Shown: piece by piece, positions 1 to 8,966 of the stretch
Numbering within the stretch: the stretch's first letter is position 1
Layout of the letters: each line of letters starts with the position of its first letter
Source of the DNA: Shewanella woodyi ATCC 51908
Lineage (GTDB): Bacteria > Pseudomonadota > Gammaproteobacteria > Enterobacterales > Shewanellaceae
Assembly: GCF_000019525.1 (NCBI RefSeq)
Contig: NC_010506.1
Span: forward strand, 4,464,001-4,528,000
DNA length: 64,000 nt
Direction: 5' to 3'
The notes under the pieces: generated by a model
What the model saw: only the letters and a program-made list of their open reading frames with translations
Databases searched by the model: none
What the model was told of the DNA's origin: nothing
Made by a program: the position numbers and the translations under genes

Positions 1-799
1 GCGCAGTCTCATCAAATTGATAGCCATCCAGCTCTTTATCCGGGATCTGAATTGCGGCATGGGGAACAACAAAAGGAACGTAAAGGAAAAACGCTTCATC
101 CCTATTTTGACTAATAAACTCCTTAGCTCTGGCTAAGATCTTATATGGCGCGTAATCTTTGCCCATATACTCCCTGTGATCGCTCTTATCACGGTCAAGC
201 TTAGGGTGAACATTAATAGCTGGGTTATCTAACCTAGCCACCTCATCACCATCCCAGAGGTATTGCGGAAAATAATTATGGGCATGACGCTGATCAAGGT
301 ATCCATAAAACTGATCAAACCCCATCGCCTTTGGATTACCACTACTTTGTAACGAGCCTAGGCCCCACTTACCAAAAGCCCCAGTTTGATAACCCGCCAG
401 CTGAAACAGATGAGCCAGCGTGATGGTGCCTTGGGCTAATGGATATTGGCCTTGGTACTCGGGAGAATCAGGTTGATCCATAAGTTGAATATTGCCTCTG
501 ATATCTGTATGCCCCATATCCCGTCCAGTCATCAAACTTGCCCGGGAGGGAGCACACACGGAGCTGCCAGCATAGTGACGAGAAAAACGCATCCCCTCAG
601 CGGCAAGTTTATCGATATTTGGAGTGCGAATATGTTGCTGTCCATAACTGCCCAAGTCACCGACCCCTAAGTCATCAGCTAGAAAGTAGATAACATTAGG
701 TTGTCTATTAACTTTAGGCTCAATATTGCTTTGACTACAGCTTGTGACCATGATGCTACAAAGCACCGCCACGCTCAGCGTTGTGCAGCGACACTTCAT
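1..799 (-). CDS. Arylsulfatase-family lipoprotein, partial (C-terminus beyond window)
   Basis: Reading from ATG at 799 towards the left edge gives about 266 residues without a stop. The N-terminus is a lipoprotein signal (hydrophobic run ending V-T-S-C). It is followed by the sulfatase metal-site start NVIYFLADDLG and the formylglycine signature VCAPSRASLMTG, in which the Cys is the residue converted to formylglycine; a GKWGLG motif follows. The family hydrolyses sulfate esters; a cell-surface or periplasmic enzyme is expected. The start overlaps the galK stop (ATGA) and has a GAGGAG ribosome site inside galK, so it is translationally coupled to galactose genes. That context suggests a sulfated-galactan or galactose-sulfate substrate, which is inference. 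The gene continues past position 1. Confidence 0.85.
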   Translation of the reverse strand, partial: MKCRCTTLSVAVLCSIMVTSCSQSNIEPKVNRQPNVIYFLADDLGVGDLGSYGQQHIRTPNIDKLAAEGMRFSRHYAGSSVCAPSRASLMTGRDMGHTDIRGNIQLMDQPDSPEYQGQYPLAQGTITLAHLFQLAGYQTGAFGKWGLGSLQSSGNPKAMGFDQFYGYLDQRHAHNYFPQYLWDGDEVARLDNPAINVHPKLDRDKSDHREYMGKDYAPYKILARAKEFISQNRDEAFFLYVPFVVPHAAIQIPDKELDGYQFDETA

Positions 800-1983
800 G
801 GTAAGAACTCCTCGTTCACTAGAGCTGACCTGCTTGTGCCTAAGGTCGTCATTAAGCCACCAGCCGCATTAACAACATAGATAGTCTCCTGTAAACCAAA
901 GTATTTATTGTACTGGCTTGAAACTGCCTCAACAATCTTAGGTACATCCCCATGACGACAAATACAGATGACCGCACCGCCAAAACCACCACCCGTCATC
1001 CGAGTCGCACAATCTGCTCCCAATGCACTATGACAAATATCCACTAAACCATCAGTAACGGCGACGGTAACCTCAAAATTATCCCGTAGTGAGGTGTGCG
1101 ACTCAGCCATCAGTTCGCTAAGCACTTCCAGATTATTATCTTGCAGGGCTTTCGCGGCTTGCAATACACGGCGGTTTTCAGTGATAACATGGTGAGCACG
1201 CTTATACTCATTTAGCGTCATCAAGGCCCTACTCTCCTCAAGCAGACTCAAACTCGCTTGACGTAAGGTTGAAACTCCCATCTTTGCCGCCGCATTCATG
1301 CAGTCTCTGCGACGCTGGTTATATTCGCTTTCAACTAACTTACGCGGAAAATTAGAGTTAATAACAATTAATGCCAACTCTTCTGGAACAGAGAAATGTT
1401 CAATAGCAAGGCTCATGCAGTCAATCATCAGGGCTTGATTTTTAATGGCTTTCGCTGAAACCAGTTGATCCATGATCCCACACTGACAACCTAAAAAGTA
1501 ATTTTCAGCCTGCTGACCTAAAAGCGCAATCTTCTCAAGGGTCAAGTCAAGTTCAAAAGCTTGATTTATAGCGCCACCTAACGCCACCTCTAACGCCGCA
1601 GATGATGATAAACCCGCCCCCTGTGGCACATTGGAGCTAATCAAAATGTCCATGCCACCTAACTGATAACCTGCCATTTTATAAACATATGCTATCGCAC
1701 GAATATAGTTCCCCCAGTGGCTCATCCCATGTGAGATTGCTGGAGCCAGCTCAAACGCCTCGCACTCATCTGGATAGTTTGTAGAATAAGCCATAATGAT
1801 ATTATCGCTACGCTTACGATAAGCCACATAAGTTCTGAACGGCAAAGCGCAAGGCAGAACATATCCATCATTATAATCGGTAAATTCGCCAATTAAATTA
1901 ACTCTTCCCGGCGCACTGCTAACCCCCTCGACAGTTCTGGAAAAAAGTGACTCAAATTGCTCAAATAGTTTATAAAGATCCAC
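796..1983 (-). CDS. galK: Galactokinase
   Basis: This 395-residue protein phosphorylates galactose to galactose-1-phosphate in the Leloir pathway (cytoplasm). GHMP-kinase motifs are present: the galactokinase signature GRVNLIGEFTDYNDG at about residues 26-40, the ATP loop PQGAGLSSSAA at 120-130 and a C-terminal MTGGGFGGAVI. An upstream ATG at 2076 would add 31 residues unlike galactokinases. The GTG at 1983 is preferred because AGAAGGA lies 6 nt before it and the family normally begins there. The stop overlaps the start of the downstream sulfatase. It lies about 285 bp after galE in the same direction. Confidence 0.93.
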   Translation of the reverse strand: MDLYKLFEQFESLFSRTVEGVSSAPGRVNLIGEFTDYNDGYVLPCALPFRTYVAYRKRSDNIIMAYSTNYPDECEAFELAPAISHGMSHWGNYIRAIAYVYKMAGYQLGGMDILISSNVPQGAGLSSSAALEVALGGAINQAFELDLTLEKIALLGQQAENYFLGCQCGIMDQLVSAKAIKNQALMIDCMSLAIEHFSVPEELALIVINSNFPRKLVESEYNQRRRDCMNAAAKMGVSTLRQASLSLLEESRALMTLNEYKRAHHVITENRRVLQAAKALQDNNLEVLSELMAESHTSLRDNFEVTVAVTDGLVDICHSALGADCATRMTGGGFGGAVICICRHGDVPKIVEAVSSQYNKYFGLQETIYVVNAAGGLMTTLGTSRSALVNEEFLP

Positions 1984-2268
1984 GATAAATCCTTCTTTTA
2001 AATTACCAACACTCGCCATAGCAAGCCGTATCATTACTGCTTCTGTGTGCTTTGATCGACTAGGAGGAGTTTCCAAATTAGATTATTCACCTAGTCTAAT
2101 GACATGCCGTTTTACTTACTCATAGTCCACCAGATGGCTCCTCTTCTAAGAAAGAAACCTCTACTTGTAAGCGCTCTTTTTTCATTTTTTATTGACCTAT
2201 ATAACGGCTCACCACACTAACCACAGCTGCGAGGCTAAGAGACTGGCCTAACAAACAAAAACAGGTGG

Positions 2269-3279
2269 TTAAACTCCCATTGGGTATTTTGACTGCCAAC
2301 GCCAAACATCCGCAGTCATCTGGGTTAAATCTCGACTGGCCTGCCAATCAAGTTCATGCTGAGCTAAGCTAGGATCGGCATATGAGCAGGGAATATCGCC
2401 ACTGCGGCGATCGGCTATTCTATAGGGAATGGCTTGCCCACTCTCTTTAGAGAAACTGTTAACCATCTCTAGCACTGAATATCCTTGACCCGTTCCAAGG
2501 TTGTAGGCATAGAATCCTTTTACTCCCCTCTTTCCTTGCAGCGCATGAACATGGCCGGCAGCTAAATCCATCACATGGATATAATCCCTAACGCCTGTGC
2601 CATCATCTGTGGGGTAATCATCACCAAACACCTGTAAAAAATCTCGTTTGCCAACGGCAACCTGAGCAATATATGGCATCAAATTATTGGGCGTACCCAT
2701 AGGGTTTTCACCCAATAAACCTGAATCATGAGCACCGACAGGATTAAAATACCGTAAAGAGATCGCCTGCCAATTCGCTATAGAGGCACAAGTGTCACGC
2801 AGGATCTGTTCGACCATCACCTTGCTCCAGCCATAGGGATTTGTCGCACGAATGGGGTGACTCTCGTCGATAGGAATATAATCAGGATCGCCATAAACTG
2901 TGGCCGATGAGCTAAATACTATGTTGCGTACAGCACTCTCTTCCATTGCTTTGAGTAGGGATAAGGTACCGCCTACATTGTTATCGTAATAACGATGGGG
3001 CTGCTCTGTGGACTCACCCACGGCTTTTAATGCAGCAAAATGGATAACAGCAACGCATTGATGCTTAATCAACACCTGCTGCAACAGAGCTGTATCGCGA
3101 ATATCACCTTCAACAAACGAAAGCATTTGTCCACTGATCGTGTATATCTGCTGTAACACGCCAGCACTCGAATTAGATAAGTTATCAAAAATAACAGGTT
3201 CAAAACCCGACTCTAGCAGTGCTAAACAGGTATGACTGCCAATATATCCCATCCCGCCAGTAACCAAGATTTTGTCCAT
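2269..3279 (-). CDS. galE: UDP-glucose 4-epimerase
   Basis: This 336-residue SDR-type epimerase interconverts UDP-galactose and UDP-glucose. It has the NAD loop GGMGYIGSH at residues 8-16, the SSSATVYG segment at 123-130 and the catalytic Y149-x3-K153 in NPYGWSK. The length is typical of GalE. It sits between the lactonase gene (278 bp upstream) and galK. No galT (galactose-1-phosphate uridylyltransferase) is in the window, so the Leloir set is incomplete here and the transferase must lie elsewhere if the pathway is functional. Confidence 0.95.
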   Translation of the reverse strand: MDKILVTGGMGYIGSHTCLALLESGFEPVIFDNLSNSSAGVLQQIYTISGQMLSFVEGDIRDTALLQQVLIKHQCVAVIHFAALKAVGESTEQPHRYYDNNVGGTLSLLKAMEESAVRNIVFSSSATVYGDPDYIPIDESHPIRATNPYGWSKVMVEQILRDTCASIANWQAISLRYFNPVGAHDSGLLGENPMGTPNNLMPYIAQVAVGKRDFLQVFGDDYPTDDGTGVRDYIHVMDLAAGHVHALQGKRGVKGFYAYNLGTGQGYSVLEMVNSFSKESGQAIPYRIADRRSGDIPCSYADPSLAQHELDWQASRDLTQMTADVWRWQSKYPMGV

Positions 3280-3557
3280 GTAGCCCCATTTCAGTGATGA
3301 TTATCTTGTTTCACTTTAATTTATACTATAAATACCATAAAACACAAGATCATTAATCATCTTTATAAAAAGGCACTACAAATCAACTTAGTAAAACTTT
3401 TACTGAGATGATTTGTTGCATCGCATTGATAAAGAAAAGGGGGGCTCTTAAAGGAAAAAGGGGAAAACTAAGACTTAATAGCAGAGAAAACGTCACAAAC
3501 AGAGGAGCTCTATAAAGGAGTAGTCGAAAGGGAGTTGATGCAATTTTAAAGCTGGCA

Positions 3558-4472
3558 CTATAGTTGGTAATGAGGGGTTGGTAGACCTCGAACACCTCTC
3601 AATTGATACACAAGCAGATCACCGGCTAACGCTTGTGAATTTAACTGTTGTGACGACAACCCCTCACGAGCCGTTGTGACAAACAGCAAGTTCATCTGCT
3701 CACCACCAAAAGCCACGCAACTAGGCTGACTAACAGGTAACTTGAGTATAAATTGGATATCACCATCAACAGAGTAACGCACAACTCTTCCGCCTCCCCA
3801 CTGCGCACTCCAAAGACTTCCATCGGAATCGACAGTCGAGCCATCAGGATGAATATGTTCCGCAGTAGTAGCAAAGGTCTCAACAGGCCCCAAAGAGGCT
3901 TCTTTAGCATCAAAAGAGTGCCGATAAATACGATTTTTAGCTGAATCAGCACAGTAGAGCCAGCGATTATCTAAGCTCCAAGCAAGACCGTTAAGTATTT
4001 GATAGCCATCGCCCTGCCATTGGCACTGGCCTTTATTTATACAATAGAGACTTCCTGTATCCCCTTGTGCAGTTTCCTCCTCAACCATACTGCCACACCA
4101 AAAGCGTCCCTTGGCATCAACCCTGCCATCATTCATCCTATTTTCCTGTAGTGATAACTCAGGACGGGCTAACCACTCAATCTCAGGCCCCTTACCTTCA
4201 AAGCGGTAGAGCGCAAATCCCGAGGCGAAAGCGGCCAGTATCAGCCCCTTAGTCTCAGTCAAAGCAAAACTGCAGAGACGCTCTGGCATATGCCACTGAC
4301 TCAATTTGTGACTCTGAGGTTCAAAGGCGTATAACATCTTCCCTTCGATGTCAGTCCACCACACCTGTTGACTCAGCGTGTCCCAAATAACCCCCTCTCC
4401 TAGCTGATTAGCCACAGGTACTGAATAAAGAAACTTTGCCGTTACTTCATTGCTCTCATTATCAAGCTGCAT
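3558..4472 (-). CDS. SMP-30/gluconolactonase family sugar lactonase
   Basis: This 304-residue beta-propeller protein belongs to the SMP-30/gluconolactonase/LRE family. Family marks are GEGVIWD near the N-terminus (metal-binding Glu), RMNDGRVDAKGRFWCGSM in the centre, ILNGLAWSLD and HPDGSTVDSDG, which carry metal ligands and substrate-loop residues. Such enzymes open sugar-1,4/1,5-lactones. Lying after an SDR dehydrogenase and dgoK, it most likely hydrolyses galactonolactone to galactonate (inference). ATG 4472 is chosen over a TTG four codons earlier; neither has a strong ribosome site. Confidence 0.85.
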   Translation of the reverse strand: MQLDNESNEVTAKFLYSVPVANQLGEGVIWDTLSQQVWWTDIEGKMLYAFEPQSHKLSQWHMPERLCSFALTETKGLILAAFASGFALYRFEGKGPEIEWLARPELSLQENRMNDGRVDAKGRFWCGSMVEEETAQGDTGSLYCINKGQCQWQGDGYQILNGLAWSLDNRWLYCADSAKNRIYRHSFDAKEASLGPVETFATTAEHIHPDGSTVDSDGSLWSAQWGGGRVVRYSVDGDIQFILKLPVSQPSCVAFGGEQMNLLFVTTAREGLSSQQLNSQALAGDLLVYQLRGVRGLPTPHYQL

Positions 4473-4581
4473 AGGTACCAACAAGAACCAGAGCTGAGTG
4501 AAGGCTTCTGCCCCCTCTGATTATAGAAGTCATGGATAGCGCCAATTGAGTCCTCCCATGTTCATCTGTTTTTGCCATATT

Positions 4582-5529
4582 TCAGGCCGCACTCTTAAAC
4601 ACTTTCCGATAGATGGCACTAAAGCCTCTCAGGCAGGTCTCTTTCTCCTGTGTAGAGTGGACAGTGATACCTTTCATCTTCAAGGTTTGACTAAATAACT
4701 CACATAGAGGGTGGCTGCCGATCAAACTGATCGAGGCAAGCTCATCGATCCGCCACTGGGGCGCCATCAAAGCTGCACGAACATCGCTGCCAATTAACAA
4801 ACCTGATAGATAAGATTTGGCATGATCTGCATCAAGCTTACCTTGTACTTGCAAAGTACGAACACTAAATAGCCCATGAACAAACTGTCCCAACTCACTC
4901 TCAAGGGTTAACTTAGCACCTTGCTCAAAAGCCCTAATATCAATTTCTGATTGTTGCTGCTGAATAAGCACACTGTGGTGGCAAAGTAGATCGAATAATT
5001 CACCTGTAATGGCGGTTTTAAATACCTTAATCTCCCCCTCTTCCACCAGCACCCATTTAGTGTGAGTACCAGGTAAACACAATAGATGTTTACCACGTCG
5101 ATGAGAGTCATCCATTGTCAACCAGCCCAATACATGGGTCTCCTCTCCACGCATGACATCAGCATGGCCGTCAGGCTCTTCACAACTAACCCCTGGAACC
5201 ACAAATATTGAATGGCCGTTTGACTCAAATTCGAACAGCTCTTTGGTCACTTCAAGAGGGGGGACAGGACATGATATATAAGGGGTTTCATGCCAACCTA
5301 GACTGGAGCCGATATGACCAGACATCAGTACAGGTAAAGCACCATATTGAGCACTCCAGTGACCAATGACACTGTTTAATGCCGCTTCAAACTGCTGACT
5401 AACTTTGGCTGCACCTGGGCCCAATACTTGCTCAATAACCTCAAGCTCACCGCCATTATCAAAACAGAGATACGCCCTGAGAAAGCTGGCTCCCCAGTCA
5501 ACCACAATCACATCAGCTTGACGGCGCAC
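4582..5529 (-). CDS. dgoK: 2-dehydro-3-deoxygalactonokinase
   Basis: This 315-residue protein matches DgoK along its length: N-terminal phosphate loop VIVVDWGASFLRAY (residues 7-20), MRGEE at 126-130, LPGTHTKWV at 152-160 and TGELFDLL at 175-182. The enzyme phosphorylates 2-keto-3-deoxygalactonate, the third intermediate of the De Ley-Doudoroff pathway. The GTG start at 5529 directly follows the stop codon of the upstream dehydrogenase, so the two are probably translationally coupled. The usual partner aldolase (dgoA) is not next to it, and neither is galactonate dehydratase (dgoD). Confidence 0.9.
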   Translation of the reverse strand: MRRQADVIVVDWGASFLRAYLCFDNGGELEVIEQVLGPGAAKVSQQFEAALNSVIGHWSAQYGALPVLMSGHIGSSLGWHETPYISCPVPPLEVTKELFEFESNGHSIFVVPGVSCEEPDGHADVMRGEETHVLGWLTMDDSHRRGKHLLCLPGTHTKWVLVEEGEIKVFKTAITGELFDLLCHHSVLIQQQQSEIDIRAFEQGAKLTLESELGQFVHGLFSVRTLQVQGKLDADHAKSYLSGLLIGSDVRAALMAPQWRIDELASISLIGSHPLCELFSQTLKMKGITVHSTQEKETCLRGFSAIYRKVFKSAA

Positions 5530-6297
5530 TTATACTCTACCGCCATCAATAACCATGCATTGGCCCGTTATCAGTTCGCTATCTTCAGAGGTTAAAAACA
5601 GTGCTAGCTTGGCGATATCTTCAGGAGTGATCCGTTTCTGTATCGCCACCTTTTCCATCAGCTGTTGCTCTTGCTCTGGTGATAACCACTGCTCTAGTTG
5701 CCTCTGTGTGGCCACCCAACCGGGTACAATGGCATTGACTCTTACTCGACTCTCACCATAATCTTTTGCCAGCGCCTTAGTCATGCCAGCAATCCCCGCT
5801 TTCGCAGTGATATAACCCGCCATATTGCGCTCCCCGATATAAGCCATATTGGAGCTAAAGTTGATAATGACCCCCTGTTTGCGTTGCTTCATGACCAGAT
5901 AGGCGGCCTGTGAGGCAAAAAAAGCAGAATCCAGATTGATAGCCATGCACTGTTTCCATTCATGTTCATCAACTCCATCTGCATCATGTCGACTATCATT
6001 ACCTACGTTATTAATTAATATATCCAACTGACCAAGCTTTTGATCTTGCTCGGTGATCATCTGTTGCAACTGCTTAGTGTCAGTGACATCCAACAGATGA
6101 AAAGCAACCTGTTGACCTCGATTAATATCCAAACCTTGTAGTAACGCTTCCCCGGCATCACGATTTGTATCCACAAAGGTGACATTCGCCCCCTGCTCCA
6201 CAAATGCCCTAACTAATGCAGCTCCTATACCGCTGGCACCGCCGGTAATAAATACCCCGCGCCCTCCAAGGCGATAATCTAGCTGTGAGATGGTCAT
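5530..6297 (-). CDS. SDR-family dehydrogenase, probable galactose 1-dehydrogenase
   Basis: This is a 255-residue classical short-chain dehydrogenase: cofactor loop TGGASGIG at 18-25, NNVG at 96-99, catalytic Ser148/149, Tyr162 and Lys166 (YITAK), and the C-terminal tail GQCMVIDGGRV. As first gene of an operon with dgoK and a sugar lactonase it is the natural candidate to oxidise D-galactose to galactonolactone. SDR sequence alone does not fix the substrate; arabinose, fucose or another aldose is possible. It is divergent from the GntR regulator across a 441-bp region. Confidence 0.75.
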   Translation of the reverse strand: MTISQLDYRLGGRGVFITGGASGIGAALVRAFVEQGANVTFVDTNRDAGEALLQGLDINRGQQVAFHLLDVTDTKQLQQMITEQDQKLGQLDILINNVGNDSRHDADGVDEHEWKQCMAINLDSAFFASQAAYLVMKQRKQGVIINFSSNMAYIGERNMAGYITAKAGIAGMTKALAKDYGESRVRVNAIVPGWVATQRQLEQWLSPEQEQQLMEKVAIQKRITPEDIAKLALFLTSEDSELITGQCMVIDGGRV

Positions 6298-6738
6298 ATA
6301 TTTACTCCTGATAGACGGCCTATAACAAACAAGAACTCTATAGTTTACATTTACACAACATAGCCTATTAATCTATGTTGGATAAAACCATCTTTAACCT
6401 CTCTCACTAAAAAATTTCGACCGAAACAGTGTAAACCTCCGACATATCCCCTTTTAAACCAAATCATAGTGGCCCTCAGTAAGGAAAAATTTACATTACA
6501 GCTTATGTCAGAGTAACGTTACCGCCTTATTTATCACATTAATACGACATTAAAACAGTGTCAACTGAATGATAAATCTGACTGACTTAAAGTTTAGGAT
6601 GCACTTTTTTGCCAATGAAATTTAATTTATCTGTTTTCCAGATAGCTGTATCTAAGGTAGGATGGGGGTATTACTATCTGGGTTGCAGAATATACTCCCT
6701 AGATAAAACAATTATTTAAATGATAAATAAGAAACCTT
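6298..6738. promoter_or_regulatory. Divergent control region between galactose operon and gntR-type gene
   Basis: This 441-bp AT-rich spacer must hold both promoters. It contains the perfect 10-bp palindrome GTAACGTTAC at 6513-6522, whose central CG and A/T-rich arms look like a LacI/GalR-type operator. It also contains a near-identical 13-mer in two places: AAACAGTGTAAAC at 6424-6436 and AAACAGTGTCAAC at 6553-6565. Either motif could be bound by the adjacent GntR protein or by a LacI-type regulator encoded elsewhere. Functions are inferred from position only. Confidence 0.5.
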
Positions 6739-7476
6739 ATGAACTTTCGTGAGAAACACAATTTAACTCATCAGCTGACTCATGATCTCGGAATGGAGGT
6801 TGTGAAAGGAAACTATGCTGTAGGCGGTGGCCTCCCTTCAGAAGCTGATATCTGCTCTTTATACAATGTCAGCCGTAGTGCTACACGTGAGGCTGTAAAA
6901 ATGCTTTCAGCTAAAGGCCTTATCACCTCACGCCCCAAGCAAGGCATTCGTGTTATGCCTGAACACAACTGGAATCTATTTGATACTGATGTATTGAGCT
7001 GGATATTAAGTAGTAAACCATCGATTCAACTTCTTCATGAATTCACTCAGATGAGAGTTGCTATTGAGCCACAGGCCTGTGCTTTAGCGGCAGTTCATGC
7101 CAATGCAGAGCAATTAAGAAATATTGAAGATGCGCTCAATCGTATGCGTGACGCCGATAATGGTTTAGATGATCCGCTAGAAGCCGACATCGCATTTCAC
7201 ACTTCGATTCTTGAAGCCAGCTGCAATCGTTTTTTTTATCAGCTAACCAACTTTATTGCTACAGCGTTAAGAGTAAGTATTCGCTATACCAATAAGATTA
7301 AAGGTGTCCATGGAGCCGATGTTCTTAAGCATCAGCATATTCTCGATACCATTAAATCCAGAGATTCTGAGTCTGCCTATAAAGCCTCAAAAGAGATCCT
7401 TGATGAAGCAATTGAGTTGATTGAAACTCAATTTGTTGAGCGAACGATTAGCGTGCCTGTTGTCAACGCAGACTAA
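6739..7476 (+). CDS. GntR-family (FadR subfamily) transcriptional regulator
   Basis: The 245-residue protein has an N-terminal winged helix-turn-helix (about residues 5-75, with LPSEADICSLYNVSRSATREAVKML typical of GntR recognition helices) and a C-terminal all-helical FCD domain (about 95-230), whose AFH (in ADIAFH) and later His residues usually bind a metal or ligand. It resembles the DgoR/UxuR/ExuR group. Being divergent from the dehydrogenase-dgoK-lactonase operon, it probably represses that operon and responds to a sugar acid (inference). Confidence 0.85.
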   Translation: MNFREKHNLTHQLTHDLGMEVVKGNYAVGGGLPSEADICSLYNVSRSATREAVKMLSAKGLITSRPKQGIRVMPEHNWNLFDTDVLSWILSSKPSIQLLHEFTQMRVAIEPQACALAAVHANAEQLRNIEDALNRMRDADNGLDDPLEADIAFHTSILEASCNRFFYQLTNFIATALRVSIRYTNKIKGVHGADVLKHQHILDTIKSRDSESAYKASKEILDEAIELIETQFVERTISVPVVNAD

Positions 7477-7530
7477 GCCTTAACAGACTCTTCATCTTGC
7501 CTTAAGGCAATCGATGTTTAAGCTCATAAT

Positions 7531-7554
7531 AAAATCGGCCAACTGGCCGATTTT
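7531..7554. terminator. Bidirectional terminator between gntR-type gene and hdfR
   Basis: A perfect 10-bp stem (AAAATCGGCC/GGCCGATTTT) with a 4-nt AACT loop lies between two convergent genes. The A and T runs on either side let it work in both directions. Confidence 0.85.
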
Positions 7555-7572
7555 TCGTTCCAATAGACCAAT

Positions 7573-8418
7573 CTAATTGATACTTTTTTTCACCAAGCGC
7601 TCAATTTTTTCAATAGCATCCAACTGTAACGTATCTCGTCTATAACTTAGGTAAACAGGCCTATCCCACGGCTCTGCTCCCCTAACAAGATTCAATCTAT
7701 TATCTTGTAAGTAAGGGGCTGAAATGGACGTTGGCAGATAGGCAGCTCCCCCCTTTTGCAAAATAAACTCTAGCGCAATGCGCCCCGTTGATGTTCTCAA
7801 GTAAGGCGCTGGCATCTGACTGTGACGCTCAGCATGCTCAGATGAGAATCGAGTCCCCCAGTCAACATAAATATAGCGCTGAGACAATGCTTCATCCACT
7901 GAGCATTGAGAGGTAGATACTAACTCAAGCTTAATATCTGTCACTTTCTGGCTAACTAGCTCATCACATTTTAGTGGCTCGAACGCAAACGCCATATCTA
8001 AAGTGCGCTCCAGCAACTGCCGATTTAGTTGTTCACGACTTAGGGCTTCGGCCTGAAAAGCATAACCACTAAACACCTCTGTTACTTCAATTAAGCACTC
8101 TTGCAGATACGCATCCCAAATGTTGGGAGTACCAGCCATGGTCAATTGTAGGCTTCTATTGTCAGCAAGGGATAGCTCATTCTTAGCTTGTGCTAACGTG
8201 GTCACCATCACTTCAGCGTAGGCAATTAACCTCTCTCCTGATGTCGTCAACTTGATGCTATTTCTATCTCGAATAAACAACACTTGATCGAAAAATGACT
8301 CAAGCTGCTTAATCCTAGCACTCACGGCAGCTTGAGTGATGTATAGGTTCTCAGCTGCCCGACCAAAATGGCGAGTTTTCGCCACCTCTAAAAAGGTTTT
8401 AAATACTTTAACGTCCAT
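7573..8418 (-). CDS. hdfR: LysR-family regulator HdfR
   Basis: This 281-residue LysR-type regulator has the N-terminal helix-turn-helix FLEVAKTRHFGRAAENLY...AAVSARIKQLE and a C-terminal effector domain. The HTH is HdfR-like, and the gene is divergent from maoP exactly as in E. coli, which supports the assignment. HdfR represses flhDC and affects other promoters in enterics; the role here is unknown. An upstream in-frame start (8538) would add 40 residues not seen in the family, so ATG 8418 is used. Confidence 0.8.
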   Translation of the reverse strand: MDVKVFKTFLEVAKTRHFGRAAENLYITQAAVSARIKQLESFFDQVLFIRDRNSIKLTTSGERLIAYAEVMVTTLAQAKNELSLADNRSLQLTMAGTPNIWDAYLQECLIEVTEVFSGYAFQAEALSREQLNRQLLERTLDMAFAFEPLKCDELVSQKVTDIKLELVSTSQCSVDEALSQRYIYVDWGTRFSSEHAERHSQMPAPYLRTSTGRIALEFILQKGGAAYLPTSISAPYLQDNRLNLVRGAEPWDRPVYLSYRRDTLQLDAIEKIERLVKKSIN

Positions 8419-8585
8419 CGCGATCTCTAATATCGACTCCAGTTGGAGACGGCTTGAGAATAACAATAATCTGTTATGGTGACGACAAAAATATATTGTT
8501 TCTCTTTTAAGGGTAAACCCCCTAATTTCTTGAGTCATCTAACTTATGCAATCCAGTTAATTACCATCATTTTTTGGGGTTTAGA

Positions 8586-8966
8586 ATGTCTGAAGATTCA
8601 TTTCGTTTTGGTCAAAAATGTTTCATCGATAACATCAATTTTCCACGAGGTTTTAGAAAGTCTGGTGACTTTACGCTAGCCGAATCTGAACTGCTTAGTC
8701 TTTATGGTGACACCTTACTTGGCTTAGAGTCAGGTCTGCTCGCACCAGAGACGATAGAGGAGGAGCATTTTGTACGCACCTTGACTCAGCCCCATAAAGC
8801 AAAAACAAAAATAGAACTAGTGTGGATTAAATACATGAAGCTGACTCGAGAGCCTAGACGTTTTCACAGCTTAAACAGCACCCACTCCTACAAGGTTCCA
8901 AGTGAGATAATGCCAGCCGCAAGCATGAAATTTGAGGAGGCAGGTCAGCTAGATGCAAATATATAG
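8586..8966 (+). CDS. maoP: Macrodomain Ori organisation protein MaoP (DUF413)
   Basis: This 126-residue protein has the family hallmarks FPRGFRKSGDFTLAE near the N-terminus and IWIKYMKLTREPRRFHSL-like text in the C-terminal half (WIKYM, RRFHSL). MaoP in E. coli binds the single site maoS and keeps the Ori region as a macrodomain; maoS lies beside maoP there. The ATG at 8586 is preferred to the TTG four codons upstream. The end overlaps the next gene by 14 nt, an arrangement that suggests coupling. Confidence 0.85.
   Translation: MSEDSFRFGQKCFIDNINFPRGFRKSGDFTLAESELLSLYGDTLLGLESGLLAPETIEEEHFVRTLTQPHKAKTKIELVWIKYMKLTREPRRFHSLNSTHSYKVPSEIMPAASMKFEEAGQLDANI

Noticed and set aside
3383..3595. 70-codon hydrophobic frame after the lactonase gene
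   Set aside because: It overlaps the lactonase end, has no ribosome site, and its composition follows the local AT and purine runs.
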